This document shows, one piece after another, positions 36,319 to 45,353 of a stretch of 64,000 bases of DNA; within the stretch, counting starts at the first letter, position 1, and every line of letters begins with the position of its first letter. Position numbers and translations under genes: made by a program. The DNA is taken from contig NZ_JACBYQ010000002.1 in the NCBI RefSeq assembly GCF_013408295.1, forward strand, positions 1,413,250 through 1,477,249, read 5' to 3'. Under the pieces are notes generated by a model. The model was not told the DNA's origin and ran no database searches. It was given only the letters and a program-made list of their open reading frames with translations. Source of the DNA: Psychromicrobium silvestre (GTDB taxonomy: Bacteria > Actinomycetota > Actinomycetes > Actinomycetales > Micrococcaceae).

Positions 36319-37209
36319 ATGGACTCGCTCAGATCATTCACCGGCGGCAGGAATCTTAGGAACACACTTGCCGTCACGGCCACCGCAGCCTTGCTGCTTT
36401 CCGGGCTGGTGGCCTGCTCCGGGGCAAACTCGGCGACGAGCGGGAGCCCGACGGCGGGCAGCCAGAGCGGTTCGGCGCAGCAGGCTCAGGTGACGGTTTT
36501 CGCGGCGGCTTCTTTGACCGAGGTGATGAAGACACTGACCGATAAGTATCACCAGGAGCATCCGGAGGTGGACTTCACACTTAGCTATGCCGCTAGCTCC
36601 CAGCTGGTCCAGCAACTCAGCGCCGGGGCGAAGGCCGATGTGCTGGTCACCGCGGACGAGGCCTCCATCGCCGGGCTGCAAGCAAAGACCAGCGACCCCG
36701 TGCTCGCCTCCGGCAGCACCATTATTGCCAGCAATAAAATAGTGCTGGCGCTCGCTCCGGGAAATCCCGGCAAGATCAGCTCACTGCAAGATGCCGCTGC
36801 CAGCGATAAGATCGCGGTCTGCGCTCCGGAGGTGCCTTGCGGCCGGGCAGCGAAGCGCGTGCTGGACGCCGCCGGGCTATCGCTGAAGTCACCGAGTCAG
36901 GAGAACGACGTCAAGGCCGTGCTGACCAAGGTTTACACCGGACAGGTGGACGCTGGCTTCGTATACAGCACCGATGCCAAGTCTGCCGCCAACCAGGGTG
37001 TGAGCAGCATTGCGCTGAACGATACGAGCCCCAATAAATACCCGGTTGCGCTCACCGTCGAGGGTGCCAAGAGCCCCGGAGTGCTGGCCTTTCGGAATTG
37101 GCTGGCGGGCTCCGAAGCCGCCGGAATCCTGGCAGCCGCGGGCTTCGGTCCAGGGGAATCGACGGGCTCCAGCCTGAAGACCCCTAACGCTTCGTATGGG
37201 CCGAAATAG
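36319..37209 (+). CDS. modA: Molybdate ABC transporter substrate-binding lipoprotein
   Basis: Binds molybdate (or tungstate) outside the membrane. The 296-residue protein has a signal peptide ending in the lipobox LVAC (Cys33), a Ser/Gly linker, then 'VTVFAAASLTEVMKTLTDKYHQEHPEVDFTLSYAASSQLVQQL', the typical ModA oxyanion-binding start, and 'EVPCGRAAKRVLDAAGL', 'GQVDAGFVYSTDA' in the second lobe. modB follows after 3 bases. No modC ATPase gene follows. Confidence 0.95.
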   Translation: MDSLRSFTGGRNLRNTLAVTATAALLLSGLVACSGANSATSGSPTAGSQSGSAQQAQVTVFAAASLTEVMKTLTDKYHQEHPEVDFTLSYAASSQLVQQLSAGAKADVLVTADEASIAGLQAKTSDPVLASGSTIIASNKIVLALAPGNPGKISSLQDAAASDKIAVCAPEVPCGRAAKRVLDAAGLSLKSPSQENDVKAVLTKVYTGQVDAGFVYSTDAKSAANQGVSSIALNDTSPNKYPVALTVEGAKSPGVLAFRNWLAGSEAAGILAAAGFGPGESTGSSLKTPNASYGPK

Positions 37210-37212
37210 GAA

Positions 37213-38034
37213 ATGCCGCATTTCATCCGGTCCACCCTGCCGCGCTGGCTGTGGCTACCGGCAGGTTTAGCGCTCTTCCTCTGCGCTGGTCCGCTGATTG
37301 CCTTGCTAGTCAAAGCGCCCTGGACCCAATTGCCAGCCCTGCTGAGCAGCCCAGACGCCCTGCAGTCCTTGGTGCTGTCGCTTTTTACGGCCTGCGTTTC
37401 GACGGTTTTATGTGCCCTGCTGGGCTTGCCGCTGGCGGTGATCCTGAGCAAGCTCAAGGGCTTCTGGATCTCTCTGATGCGTGGTCTATTGCTGATCCCG
37501 CTGGTGCTTTCCCCTGTGGTTTCCGGGATCGCCCTGCTCTACTTCTGGGGTCGCAACGGCCTCTTTGGTTCGCTATTGGCCGATGGTGGCCTTGATGTTG
37601 GCTTCAGTCCCTGGGCCGTGATCTTGGTGCAGGTGTTCGTCTCACTGCCCTTTTTTGTGATTTCCGCGCTAACTAGCCTGAACGCCGTCGAACCGGAAAT
37701 GGAGATGGTGGCCGCCACCAGCGGGGCCAAGGCCGGCCAGATCTTGCGCTTTATCACTGTGCCATTGGCGCTGCCCGGAATCTTAGTTGGTTCGCTTTTG
37801 GCTTTTGCTCGCTCGCTGGGGGAGTACGGCGCCACCATTACCTTTGCCGGATCGATTGCCGGGCGCACCCGAACGCTGCCCTTGCAGATCGAATTGAGCT
37901 TGAATTCGAACCAGCCGGAGGCGGCCTTGGGAATTTCCTTGATGCTGATTGGCATTTACATTATTGTGCTGCTCTTGGCGCGGGTGAGCACCGGAAGATT
38001 GCTGATCGGCAATGCCAAGGAGGCGCCGCGATGA
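37213..38034 (+). CDS. modB: Molybdate ABC transporter permease
   Basis: The 273-residue inner-membrane protein has about six helices. The ABC-permease EAA loop is 'VEPEMEMVAATSGAKAGQILRFITVPLALPGI', and the ModB-typical 'ARSLGEYGATITFAGSIAGRTRTLPLQIEL' follows. ATG 37213 lies 3 bases after modA. The next gene starts 4 bases before its stop (ATGA), so the sulfite-oxidase-like gene occupies the place where modC is usually found. The transporter therefore needs an ATPase encoded elsewhere. Confidence 0.95.
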   Translation: MPHFIRSTLPRWLWLPAGLALFLCAGPLIALLVKAPWTQLPALLSSPDALQSLVLSLFTACVSTVLCALLGLPLAVILSKLKGFWISLMRGLLLIPLVLSPVVSGIALLYFWGRNGLFGSLLADGGLDVGFSPWAVILVQVFVSLPFFVISALTSLNAVEPEMEMVAATSGAKAGQILRFITVPLALPGILVGSLLAFARSLGEYGATITFAGSIAGRTRTLPLQIELSLNSNQPEAALGISLMLIGIYIIVLLLARVSTGRLLIGNAKEAPR

Positions 38035-39554
38035 AAAGCTCTTGGAACTGGTGGTCCGCACTCTGCGGAGTAATTTCGGTGGGCTTGGGCCTACTGCTTT
38101 CCGAATTGGTCGCGGGCTTTCTCAGCCCCTCCGTTTCCGCCTTGACAGCGGTGGGTGGGGTGGTGATCGATGCGCTTCCGCCCGGGGTGAAGGACTGGGC
38201 CATCTCTCTTTTCGGCACCTCGGATAAGACCGTTTTCCTACTCGCGATGTGCGTTATCGTGGTGCTGCTCGCTGGGTTGGCCGGCGTGCTAGAGCTGCGG
38301 AAGAAGAACTGGGGACAGGTCGGGGTCGGTATCTTCGGCGTGCTCGGGGTACTGGCAGTGCTCAGCCGGGCGCAAGCCGCCCCGGTGGCGTTGCTCTCCC
38401 CGCTGGTGGCCGCCGTCGTAGGGATCTTGTTACTGCGGATCTCGGTAGCTAAATTGCGCGGCTGGCAGGCAGCGCCAGCGGCCGCCAACGGTCGCCGTGC
38501 CTTCCTGCGCACCGTGACCAGGAGCGGGCTTGGCCTGCTCCTCGCCGCCTTGGCCACCGCAGCCCTGCGCGGTTCGCAGGCCGCCTATCAGGGTGCTCGG
38601 GACAAGTTATTGCTGCCCGTCCCGGCGAACCCCGCCCCCGCCATTCCGGCCAGCGCCCGGCTGCCAGTACCCGGCATCAGCGATCTGGTCACCGGGAATC
38701 AGCAGTTTTACCGGATAGATACCGCGCTTTCGGTTCCGGTGGTCAATCCGGACGATTGGCAACTCAAGGTCACCGGTTTGGTAGACCGAGAGGTCACTCT
38801 GAACCTGAGCGAGTTGCTGAGCCAGCCGATGGTGGAGCGCTATGTCACCATCGCCTGCGTCTCCAATGAGGTGGGGGGCGATCTGATCGGCAACGCCCGC
38901 TGGTTGGGCTGGCCGGTGCGTGAGTTGCTGGCTAGGGCGGGGGTGAAGTCCGGTGCGGATATGGTGCTTTCCCGCAGTACCGATGGCTTCACTGCGAGTA
39001 CCCCGCTTGAGGCGATGACCGATCAGCGTGATGCCTTGATCGCGGTGGCCATGAACGGGGAATTCCTGCCCTTGGAACATGGATTCCCGGCCCGGCTGAT
39101 TGTCCCGGGACTCTACGGCTACGTCTCGGCGACCAAATGGCTGACCGAGCTGAAGGTCACTACCTTTGCCGCCGACGTCGCCTATTGGTCCACTCGTGGC
39201 TGGTCCGATCATGGACCCATTAAGCAGTCCTCCCGGATCGATACGCCCCGGCAGGGGGCTTCGGTGAGTGCGGGAAAGGTGGTTTTCGCCGGAATGGCTT
39301 GGGCTCAAGGCAAAGGCATCAGCAAGGTGGAGGTCAAGCTCGACGGCGGCGGGTGGCAGCCTGCGCAACTGGCCACCGGGATCTCCAAGGACAGTTGGCT
39401 GCAATGGCGAGCAGAACTCCAACTCGCCTCCGGCCAACATCAAGTTCAGGTCCGCAGCACCGATGGCTCCGGGGTGCTGCAGAGCGCAGATTCGGCACCA
39501 CCCGCTCCCGATGGTTCCAGTGGGTACCATCAAATTTCCGTGACTGCCTCCTGA
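38031..39554 (+). CDS. Membrane-anchored sulfite-oxidase-family molybdoenzyme
   Basis: The 507-residue protein starts with four or five membrane helices (to about residue 190). An extracytoplasmic oxidoreductase domain follows, with 'CVSNEVGGDLIGNARWLGWPVRELL', in which Cys276 is the candidate molybdenum ligand, and 'LEHGFPARLIVPGLYGYVSATKWLTELKV'. A C-terminal dimerisation-type beta domain ('GKGISKVEVKLDGGGWQPAQL') completes it. It contains the molybdopterin cofactor only; no heme domain is seen. The substrate may be sulfite, a sulfoxide or another oxyanion. Being embedded between modB and moeA, it is probably the main consumer of the cofactor made by this island. Confidence 0.88.
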   Translation: MKSSWNWWSALCGVISVGLGLLLSELVAGFLSPSVSALTAVGGVVIDALPPGVKDWAISLFGTSDKTVFLLAMCVIVVLLAGLAGVLELRKKNWGQVGVGIFGVLGVLAVLSRAQAAPVALLSPLVAAVVGILLLRISVAKLRGWQAAPAAANGRRAFLRTVTRSGLGLLLAALATAALRGSQAAYQGARDKLLLPVPANPAPAIPASARLPVPGISDLVTGNQQFYRIDTALSVPVVNPDDWQLKVTGLVDREVTLNLSELLSQPMVERYVTIACVSNEVGGDLIGNARWLGWPVRELLARAGVKSGADMVLSRSTDGFTASTPLEAMTDQRDALIAVAMNGEFLPLEHGFPARLIVPGLYGYVSATKWLTELKVTTFAADVAYWSTRGWSDHGPIKQSSRIDTPRQGASVSAGKVVFAGMAWAQGKGISKVEVKLDGGGWQPAQLATGISKDSWLQWRAELQLASGQHQVQVRSTDGSGVLQSADSAPPAPDGSSGYHQISVTAS

Positions 39555-39613
39555 ACTTCGCTGGGCCGGGAACCGCTGGGCTGAGAACTGCAAGAAACTG
39601 TAAGAATAGGGCT

Positions 39614-40795
39614 ATGAGAACCGTCTCCGAGCATCAACGGGATGTGGCCGAGTTGCTCGCCCCGCTGTTCGCACAGTTGGACAGTGAGGCCGAAACCGTG
39701 CCGCTGCGAGAGGCGCTGCACAGGGTTCTGTTTGCGGACCTGCTGGCTCCTATTGATCTACCGCCCTTTGATAACTCCCAGATGGACGGCTATGTGCTGC
39801 GTGCCGCGGAGAGCGGTGCTTCACTTTTTGTGGCTGCGACTATCCCGGCGGGCAGTAATCCAGCCGAACTGGCCTCGGGTCAGGCCGCTCCGATTATGAC
39901 GGGAGCCAAAATACCGGCTGGAGCAGACGCCGTGGTGCCGGTTGAGTTGGCAGAGCCCGCCCGCTTCCTGGAACCGGGCGCGCAGGTTCGGCTGCCCTCC
40001 GTCCCGACGGACCATTTCATTCGCCGAGCGGGCAGCGACCTCGCTGCGGGCCAGCTCGCGCTGCGGGCTGGTACCCGTCTGGGACCGGCGCAGTTGGGTC
40101 TGGCGGCCGCGCTGGGCTTAGCCGAACTACAGGTCCGACGACGACCCCGGGTGACGCTGCTGAGCACCGGAGATGAGGTCTTACCGCCGGGCCAGCCGCT
40201 CCGGCCGGGAGCTATCTACGATGCCAACAGCACACTACTGGGCACCGCCTTGGTAGAGGCGGGTGCACAGCTGAGGGTCTTGCCCTCGTTGCCCGATGAC
40301 CCGGCAGAATTGGCTGCCACGCTGAACCGCCTTGAGGATGTGGACCTGCTCATCAGCACCGGTGGGATCAGCCAGGGCGCCTACGAAGTGGTGAAGCAGG
40401 CACTCGCGGGCAAGGTTGAATTCCACTCAGTAGCCATGCAGCCGGGCGGGCCGCAGGCTATCGGCGCGGTGCCAACGGCTTCTGGCGTCAGGCTTCCGTT
40501 CCTCGGCTTTCCGGGTAATCCGGTGAGCACCCTGGTTTCCTTCGAGATGTTCTTGCGACCGCTACTGGCCGGTCCACGAACCGTGGTCCGGGCGCGAATC
40601 ACCTCGGCGGTGAGTAGCCCGGAGGCCAAGCACCAAGTGCGCCGTGGTTTTTTCCAGGCGGGAACGGTGGAACTGCTGGGCGGACCCGGCTCTCACCTGC
40701 TGCATGCGCTTTCGACGGCAAATGCCCTGGTACAGCTGCCGGTGGGGTTGACTGCCCTAGAAGCAGAGGAAGAAGTGGAAGTATGGCTGCTATGA
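39614..40795 (+). CDS. moeA: Molybdopterin molybdotransferase MoeA
   Basis: Inserts molybdate into adenylated molybdopterin. The 393-residue protein shows '[15 protein letters not shown]', '[19 protein letters not shown]', the GTP/adenylate-like '[27 protein letters not shown]', '[21 protein letters not shown]' and '[25 protein letters not shown]'. ATG 39614 is the family start; the upstream in-frame stretch lies within the previous gene. moaC begins inside its last codons, so the set is translationally coupled. Confidence 0.96.
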   Translation: MRTVSEHQRDVAELLAPLFAQLDSEAETVPLREALHRVLFADLLAPIDLPPFDNSQMDGYVLRAAESGASLFVAATIPAGSNPAELASGQAAPIMTGAKIPAGADAVVPVELAEPARFLEPGAQVRLPSVPTDHFIRRAGSDLAAGQLALRAGTRLGPAQLGLAAALGLAELQVRRRPRVTLLSTGDEVLPPGQPLRPGAIYDANSTLLGTALVEAGAQLRVLPSLPDDPAELAATLNRLEDVDLLISTGGISQGAYEVVKQALAGKVEFHSVAMQPGGPQAIGAVPTASGVRLPFLGFPGNPVSTLVSFEMFLRPLLAGPRTVVRARITSAVSSPEAKHQVRRGFFQAGTVELLGGPGSHLLHALSTANALVQLPVGLTALEAEEEVEVWLL

Positions 40796-41319
40796 ACCAA
40801 AGCCAAAACCTCCCGGCCGAAACCGGGGAGCTCACCCATCTGAACGCGGCCGGCGAAGCCCAGATGGTCGACGTCTCAGCCAAGCCGGAAACCAGCCGTG
40901 AAGCACGCGCTCAAGCCATCTTGAGCACCACGGACGAGGTGCTCAATCTGCTCACACAGGGCGGGCTACCCAAGGGTGATGCGCTCGCGGTGGCCAGGGT
41001 GGCCGGAATCATGGCGGCGAAGAAGACCTCCGAATTGATCCCACTCTGCCATCCGCTCGCGCTCAGCAAGGCGAGTGTGGACTTCGAACTGGCTGCGGAT
41101 TCTATTACGGTCGTGGCCACGGTGCGCACTCGCGGGGTGACCGGGGTGGAGATGGAGGCGCTCACCTCTGCCAGCGTCGCCGCGCTCACCCTCTACGACA
41201 TGATTAAAGCCGTCGATAAGGCTGCGGAGATCGGCCAGGTCAAGCTGCTCAGCAAGTCCGGTGGCAAGAGCGGCGACTTCCGCGCCGCTGGCTACCCCGC
41301 CGAAGGCGACGCCCGATGA
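40783..41319 (+). CDS. moaC: Cyclic pyranopterin monophosphate synthase MoaC
   Basis: Acts after MoaA on the 3',8-cyclised GTP product. The 178-residue protein has '[29 protein letters not shown]', '[29 protein letters not shown]' and '[30 protein letters not shown]', all characteristic. Two ATGs (40783 and 40792) are possible; the first overlaps moeA by 13 bases. mog starts 4 bases before its stop. Confidence 0.96.
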   Translation: MAAMNQSQNLPAETGELTHLNAAGEAQMVDVSAKPETSREARAQAILSTTDEVLNLLTQGGLPKGDALAVARVAGIMAAKKTSELIPLCHPLALSKASVDFELAADSITVVATVRTRGVTGVEMEALTSASVAALTLYDMIKAVDKAAEIGQVKLLSKSGGKSGDFRAAGYPAEGDAR

Positions 41320-41792
41320 AACGGACTGCCGGGATCGTGGTGGCCTCCACCCGGGCGGCCAGCGGCGAGCGCGCAGATACCAGCGCTCCGGTGCTGGCAA
41401 AGTGGTTGGCGGAACAAGGGTTCACCGTTCTTGAACCACGGATCGTGCCCGATGGCGAACCTGTGGGGGCGGCAGTCTCCGGGCTCATCCAGGCCGGTGC
41501 CGCCGTCGTGCTGACCACCGGGGGCACCGGGCTAACGCCCGACGATCGCACTCCGGAGGTGACGCTGCCGCTGCTGGACCGCGAGATCCCTGGTCTAATG
41601 GAAGCGATCCGGGCCGCCGGGCTGCAGAAAACGCCGATGGCTGCGCTCAGCCGCGGCTATGCCGGGGTGGCAAGTGGCACTCTGGTGGTCAATCTGCCCG
41701 GCTCGACGGGCGGCATAAAGGATGGGCTGGCCGTACTGGAACCCTTGTTGGCGCACGCCTTGGATCAGATCGAAGGTCATCATGAGCATTGA
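41316..41792 (+). CDS. mog: MogA/MoaB family molybdopterin adenylyltransferase
   Basis: Adenylates molybdopterin before metal insertion by MoeA. The 158-residue protein has '[55 protein letters not shown]', the molybdopterin-binding signature, and '[29 protein letters not shown]' near the end. It overlaps moaC by 4 bases and moaE by 11 bases. The MogA versus MoaB distinction cannot be settled by motif alone. Confidence 0.93.
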   Translation: MKRTAGIVVASTRAASGERADTSAPVLAKWLAEQGFTVLEPRIVPDGEPVGAAVSGLIQAGAAVVLTTGGTGLTPDDRTPEVTLPLLDREIPGLMEAIRAAGLQKTPMAALSRGYAGVASGTLVVNLPGSTGGIKDGLAVLEPLLAHALDQIEGHHEH

Positions 41793-42213
41793 GAGCCATG
41801 CAGCGCTGGCTGCGGAACCGATTAGCTTGGATCGGGCTTTGCAAGCCGTGGAGGCTGCCGACTGCGGCGCCGTGGTTGGTTTCTCCGGGGTGGTTCGCAA
41901 TCACGACGGCGGCAAGGACGTCAGTTCGCTCAGCTACACGGCGCATCCTAGCGCCGAGACCGTGCTGACAGCCTTGCTGGAGGAAATAGTGGCGGAGTAC
42001 GCACCGGAGGACGGCAGGCTGCGGATCTGGGCAGAGCACCGTTTGGGTGATCTGAAAATAGGGGACCCGGCGCTGGTTTGTGCGGTGGCTGCGGCTCATC
42101 GGGGGCTGGCCTTCGAGGTCTGTTCCACCCTGGTGGACCGAATCAAGGCGCAGGTGCCGATCTGGAAGGAACAATTCTTCACCGATGGCACCGTCGAGTG
42201 GGTCGGCATCTAA
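41782..42213 (+). CDS. moaE: Molybdopterin synthase catalytic subunit MoaE
   Basis: Transfers sulfur from MoaD to the pyranopterin. The 143-residue protein shows '[32 protein letters not shown]', '[51 protein letters not shown]' and the terminal 'DGTVEWVGI'. The catalytic lysines lie in the '[13 protein letters not shown]' segment. ATG 41782 overlaps mog by 11 bases. It closes the plus-strand cofactor operon, which ends at repeat B2. Confidence 0.96.
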   Translation: MSIESHAALAAEPISLDRALQAVEAADCGAVVGFSGVVRNHDGGKDVSSLSYTAHPSAETVLTALLEEIVAEYAPEDGRLRIWAEHRLGDLKIGDPALVCAVAAAHRGLAFEVCSTLVDRIKAQVPIWKEQFFTDGTVEWVGI

Positions 42214-42221
42214 CCCCGGTA

Positions 42222-42295
42222 GCGCGAGTTCGTGCCTTGATCGCGGATTCGCCTGTTTTTGCGGGCGAATTGGTGGGTGACACGCGAACTCGCGC
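42222..42295. repeat. Palindromic repeat family B, copy 2
   Basis: GCGCGAGTTCGTG (42222-42234) pairs with CACGCGAACTCGCGC (42281-42295) with a 2-base bulge. An inner hairpin ATTCGCC/GGGCGAAT surrounds a short T-rich loop. The outer GCGCGAGTTCG and inner TTCGCC are shared with copy 1 at 30417. It starts 8 bases after moaE and lies upstream of dapB. Confidence 0.8.
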
Positions 42296-42329
42296 GGCCT
42301 GTCAAGCTGTGGTCCCTTAAGCTGGAGAG

Positions 42330-43079
42330 ATGACGGAAAAGTTGCGCGTTGCGGTGCTGGGAGCCGGTGGCCGGATGGGCCAGGCCGCGGTTCAAGCGGT
42401 GGAAAAAGCGGAGGATCTTGAACTAGTCGCCGCCCTGGGCCGTACCGATCCGCTGGAACGCCTGCTTGAAACCGAAGCGCAGGTGCTCATTGAGCTGACC
42501 GTCCCGGACTCCTCCGAAGCCAATGTCCGCTTCGCCGTCGAACATGGCATTCACGCCGTGGTGGGCACCACCGGTTGGGGCAGTGCCAAACAGGACTCGC
42601 TGCGAGCGCTGCTGGCCGAACATCCGGAGGTTGGGGTGCTGATCGCGCCCAATTTCGCCCTGGGCTCGGTGCTGGCCAGTAGTTTCGCCGCCAAAGCCGC
42701 CAAATACTTTGACTCGGTGGAGATCATCGAACTGCACCATCCGCATAAGGTAGACGCACCCTCGGGCACCGCGCTCCGCACCGCGCAGCTGATTGCCCAA
42801 GCCCGGAAGGGGTTGCCCGCAGCCCCGGATAGCACCGAGAAGGCTCTCGACGGCGCCCGGGGTGCTTCCGTGGACGGCGTACCGGTGCACTCGGTCCGGC
42901 TAGCCGGGCTGTACGCACATCAAGAGGTGCTGTTTGGCTCCGAAGGAGAACAACTGAGCCTGCGGCACGACTCTTTTGGCCAGGCTTCTTTTATGCCTGG
43001 CGTGCTGATCGGGGTTCGCACGGTGACGAGCCGTCCGGGGCTGACCTTCGGCCTCGACGGATACCTGGACCTGGACTAA
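42330..43079 (+). CDS. dapB: 4-hydroxy-tetrahydrodipicolinate reductase
   Basis: NAD(P)H-dependent step of diaminopimelate and lysine synthesis. The 249-residue protein has 'VAVLGAGGRMGQAAVQAVE', 'VGTTGW', 'IAPNFALGSVL' and the substrate motif 'ELHHPHKVDAPSGTAL'. The end 'TSRPGLTFGLDGYLDL' is typical. The ATG start is at 42330. dapA, which makes its substrate, lies 1.4 kb downstream on the same strand. Confidence 0.97.
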   Translation: MTEKLRVAVLGAGGRMGQAAVQAVEKAEDLELVAALGRTDPLERLLETEAQVLIELTVPDSSEANVRFAVEHGIHAVVGTTGWGSAKQDSLRALLAEHPEVGVLIAPNFALGSVLASSFAAKAAKYFDSVEIIELHHPHKVDAPSGTALRTAQLIAQARKGLPAAPDSTEKALDGARGASVDGVPVHSVRLAGLYAHQEVLFGSEGEQLSLRHDSFGQASFMPGVLIGVRTVTSRPGLTFGLDGYLDLD

Positions 43080-43124
43080 TCGCCTGAGGGCTGCCGACTT
43101 TCCGAAGAACTGGAGTTTGACTGA

Positions 43125-43610
43125 ATGCGCACGAAAATCTGGGTCGGCCTGATCTGCCTGCTGCTCTTGTTCTACCTGGTAGTTCTGATGCAGCGTTCGA
43201 TTTTGCTGCTGAGTGATCCGAACCCGATTGCCAAGATTCTCGGCGCAGCACTTATTGTGCTGCCTCCTATCGGTGCCTGGGCAATGATCCGTGAACTGCT
43301 CTTCGGTGCCAGGATGGAGAAGCTGGCCGGCATTCTGGAGTCCGAGGGCGGCTTGCCGGTGGATGACCTGCCCCGCACCCCAGGCGGCAGGATTGTCCGG
43401 GAAGCCGCCGACGCGGAATTCCTCAAGTATCAAAAGGAGGCCGAAGCAGCTCCGGAAAACTGGCGCTCCTGGTTCAAGCTCTCCTGCGCCTATGACGCGG
43501 CGGGGGACCGGAAGCGTGCCCGCTCGGCAATGCGGGATGCAATCGCCTTGTTCCGTGGGAACAAAGAAGCCGAAGGCCCGGGACAGGAGCAGCATGCGGC
43601 AGGCAGTTAA
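43125..43610 (+). CDS. Membrane protein with TPR-like C-terminus, function unknown
   Basis: The 161-residue protein has two N-terminal membrane helices ('VGLICLLLLFYLVVLMQRSILLL' and 'ILGAALIVLPPIGAWAMIREL'). A soluble part follows with 'LKYQKEAEAAPENWRSWFKLSCAYDAAGDRKRARSAMRDAIALFRG', which fits one or two tetratricopeptide repeats. The motif 'LPVDDLPRTPGGRIVREAAD' precedes it. It overlaps the hydrolase gene by 17 bases. Similar proteins occur between dapB and dapA in Micrococcaceae, from general knowledge. Confidence 0.75.
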   Translation: MRTKIWVGLICLLLLFYLVVLMQRSILLLSDPNPIAKILGAALIVLPPIGAWAMIRELLFGARMEKLAGILESEGGLPVDDLPRTPGGRIVREAADAEFLKYQKEAEAAPENWRSWFKLSCAYDAAGDRKRARSAMRDAIALFRGNKEAEGPGQEQHAAGS

Positions 43611-44391
43611 TCCGCACGACGGCGTACGGCTGGCCTGGGAGGAACACGGCAACCGGGCGGGGGAGCCACTGCTGCTGGTGCACGGCAGTGCCCTCTCCAA
43701 GGCGGTCTGGCGCGGGATGGGTTACGTCAAGGCTCTCGGGGTCGACTATCGTATCATCACCATGGACTTGCGCGGCCATGGCCGCAGCGACAAACCCGGC
43801 CAAGCCACGGACTACGAGATGGAACGGGTACTGCTCGATGTGCAGGCTGTGCTGGATGCTGCAGAACTGCCAGCCGCGCATTATTTCGGCTACTCTTTTG
43901 GCGCCCGGATCGGATTCTCGCTTGGCGTATCGGCTCCGGAACGGATGCTTTCCTTTGTCTCGGCGGCGGGCACCTACCGAATATTCGCCGGTTCTATCGC
44001 GGAGTTGTTCTTCCCCGATTACGATACTGCCCTGGCCGCCGAGGGGATGAGGGGCTTCGTGGCGGGCTGGGAGGCCCGGATCGGGCATCCGGTGGATCCG
44101 GTCACCCGGATGGCTTTTATGTCCAATGACCCGGTGGCGCTCCGTGCGTATTTCGCTCAGACCGAGGCAGGCGAGGGGATTTCCGAGCAGGATCTAGCTG
44201 ATTTCTCGGTGCCTACCCTGCTGCTTGCTGGCACCTTGGACACCCGTCGGCTGGCTGATTCGCGCCGTGCTGTCGAGTTGATGCCGGATGCCCGGTTGCT
44301 TGAGCTGCCCGGCCGGGACCACGGCGACACGCTCTTCCCACCCGCTGAGGTGCTGGCCGCCGTCGAGCCCTTTCTGGCCGCGCACAACTGA
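43594..44391 (+). CDS. Alpha/beta-fold hydrolase
   Basis: The 265-residue protein shows 'LLLVHGSALSKAVWRGMGYVKAL' with the oxyanion region, the nucleophile elbow GYSFG ('YFGYSFGARIGFSLG'), the acid loop 'LLLAGTLDTRRL' and the catalytic His in 'LPGRDHGDTLF'. The family includes esterases and haloperoxidase-like enzymes; the substrate is unknown. ATG 43594 has the ribosome-binding site GGACAGGAGC; the in-frame stretch upstream is out-of-frame coding of the previous gene. Confidence 0.9.
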   Translation: MRQAVNPHDGVRLAWEEHGNRAGEPLLLVHGSALSKAVWRGMGYVKALGVDYRIITMDLRGHGRSDKPGQATDYEMERVLLDVQAVLDAAELPAAHYFGYSFGARIGFSLGVSAPERMLSFVSAAGTYRIFAGSIAELFFPDYDTALAAEGMRGFVAGWEARIGHPVDPVTRMAFMSNDPVALRAYFAQTEAGEGISEQDLADFSVPTLLLAGTLDTRRLADSRRAVELMPDARLLELPGRDHGDTLFPPAEVLAAVEPFLAAHN

Positions 44392-44444
44392 GGTTTCTTC
44401 CCGACTTTCCACTATTGTCACTCCGAGCGGGTAACGTTTTACCT

Positions 44445-45353
44445 ATGGCCCTGCAAACTGGTACGTCTCCCTTCGGCACGCTGCTGACCGCTATGGTCAC
44501 GCCTTTCACCGCTGAAGGTGAGGTTGACTACCAGCTAGCTGCGGCGCTTGCGGTCAAGCTGGTAGACGACGGTTGCGACGGCTTGGTGGTGACCGGAACC
44601 ACGGGGGAGACCTCCACGCTGACGGACGAGGAAAACCTCGCCATGTTCCGCACCGTAAAGGAAGCGGTGGGCGACCGCGCCGCGATCATTGCCGGTACCG
44701 GGACCAATGACACTAAGCATTCCGTTTCGCTCTCCCAGCGGGCGGCGAAGCTGGGAGTCGATGGCTTACTCATCGTCACTCCGTACTACAACAAGCCCAG
44801 CCAAGCCGGGGTGCAGGCGCATTTCGAGGCCATTGCCTCCTCCACCGAACTGCCCGTGATGGTGTACGACATCCCCGGACGCAGCGCCATCCCGATTGCC
44901 ACCGAAACCTTGATTCGGCTAGCCGATCACCCGCAGATCATTGCGCTCAAGGACGCCAAAGCAGACTTCGCGGCGACCACCCGGGTGCTGGCGAACACCG
45001 ACCTCTTGGTCTATTCCGGCGACGACGGCCTGACCTTGCCCTGGATGGTGGCCGGAGCGGTCGGGTTAGTCGGGGTGACCACGCATGTGGCTACCAAGAA
45101 GTTCCGGGCTCTGATCGACGCTGCGCAGAGCGGAGACTTCCAGACCGCGCGCGGCCTGCACTTTGAACTCGATCCGCTGGTTCGTGGCGTGATGACGCGG
45201 GTCCAGGGTGCCGTTGCAGCCAAGCAGATTTTGAAGTGGCAGGGAGTCCTGCCGAACTCAGTGGTCAGATTGCCACTGGTGGAACCGAGCGGCGCTGAAA
45301 TCGCCGTCATTAAGGCCGATCTAGAAGAGGCCGGAATGGAATTTAGCGAATGA
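44445..45353 (+). CDS. dapA: 4-hydroxy-tetrahydrodipicolinate synthase
   Basis: Condenses pyruvate with aspartate semialdehyde, the first committed step to diaminopimelate and lysine. The 302-residue TIM-barrel protein has 'GTTGETSTLTDEE', 'GVDGLLIVTPYYNKPSQAG', 'VMVYDIPGRSAI' and the Schiff-base lysine in 'IIALKDAKAD'. ATG 44445 has no obvious ribosome-binding site, so leaderless translation is possible. rnj overlaps its stop by 4 bases (ATGA), the usual dapA-rnj arrangement. Confidence 0.97.
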   Translation: MALQTGTSPFGTLLTAMVTPFTAEGEVDYQLAAALAVKLVDDGCDGLVVTGTTGETSTLTDEENLAMFRTVKEAVGDRAAIIAGTGTNDTKHSVSLSQRAAKLGVDGLLIVTPYYNKPSQAGVQAHFEAIASSTELPVMVYDIPGRSAIPIATETLIRLADHPQIIALKDAKADFAATTRVLANTDLLVYSGDDGLTLPWMVAGAVGLVGVTTHVATKKFRALIDAAQSGDFQTARGLHFELDPLVRGVMTRVQGAVAAKQILKWQGVLPNSVVRLPLVEPSGAEIAVIKADLEEAGMEFSE

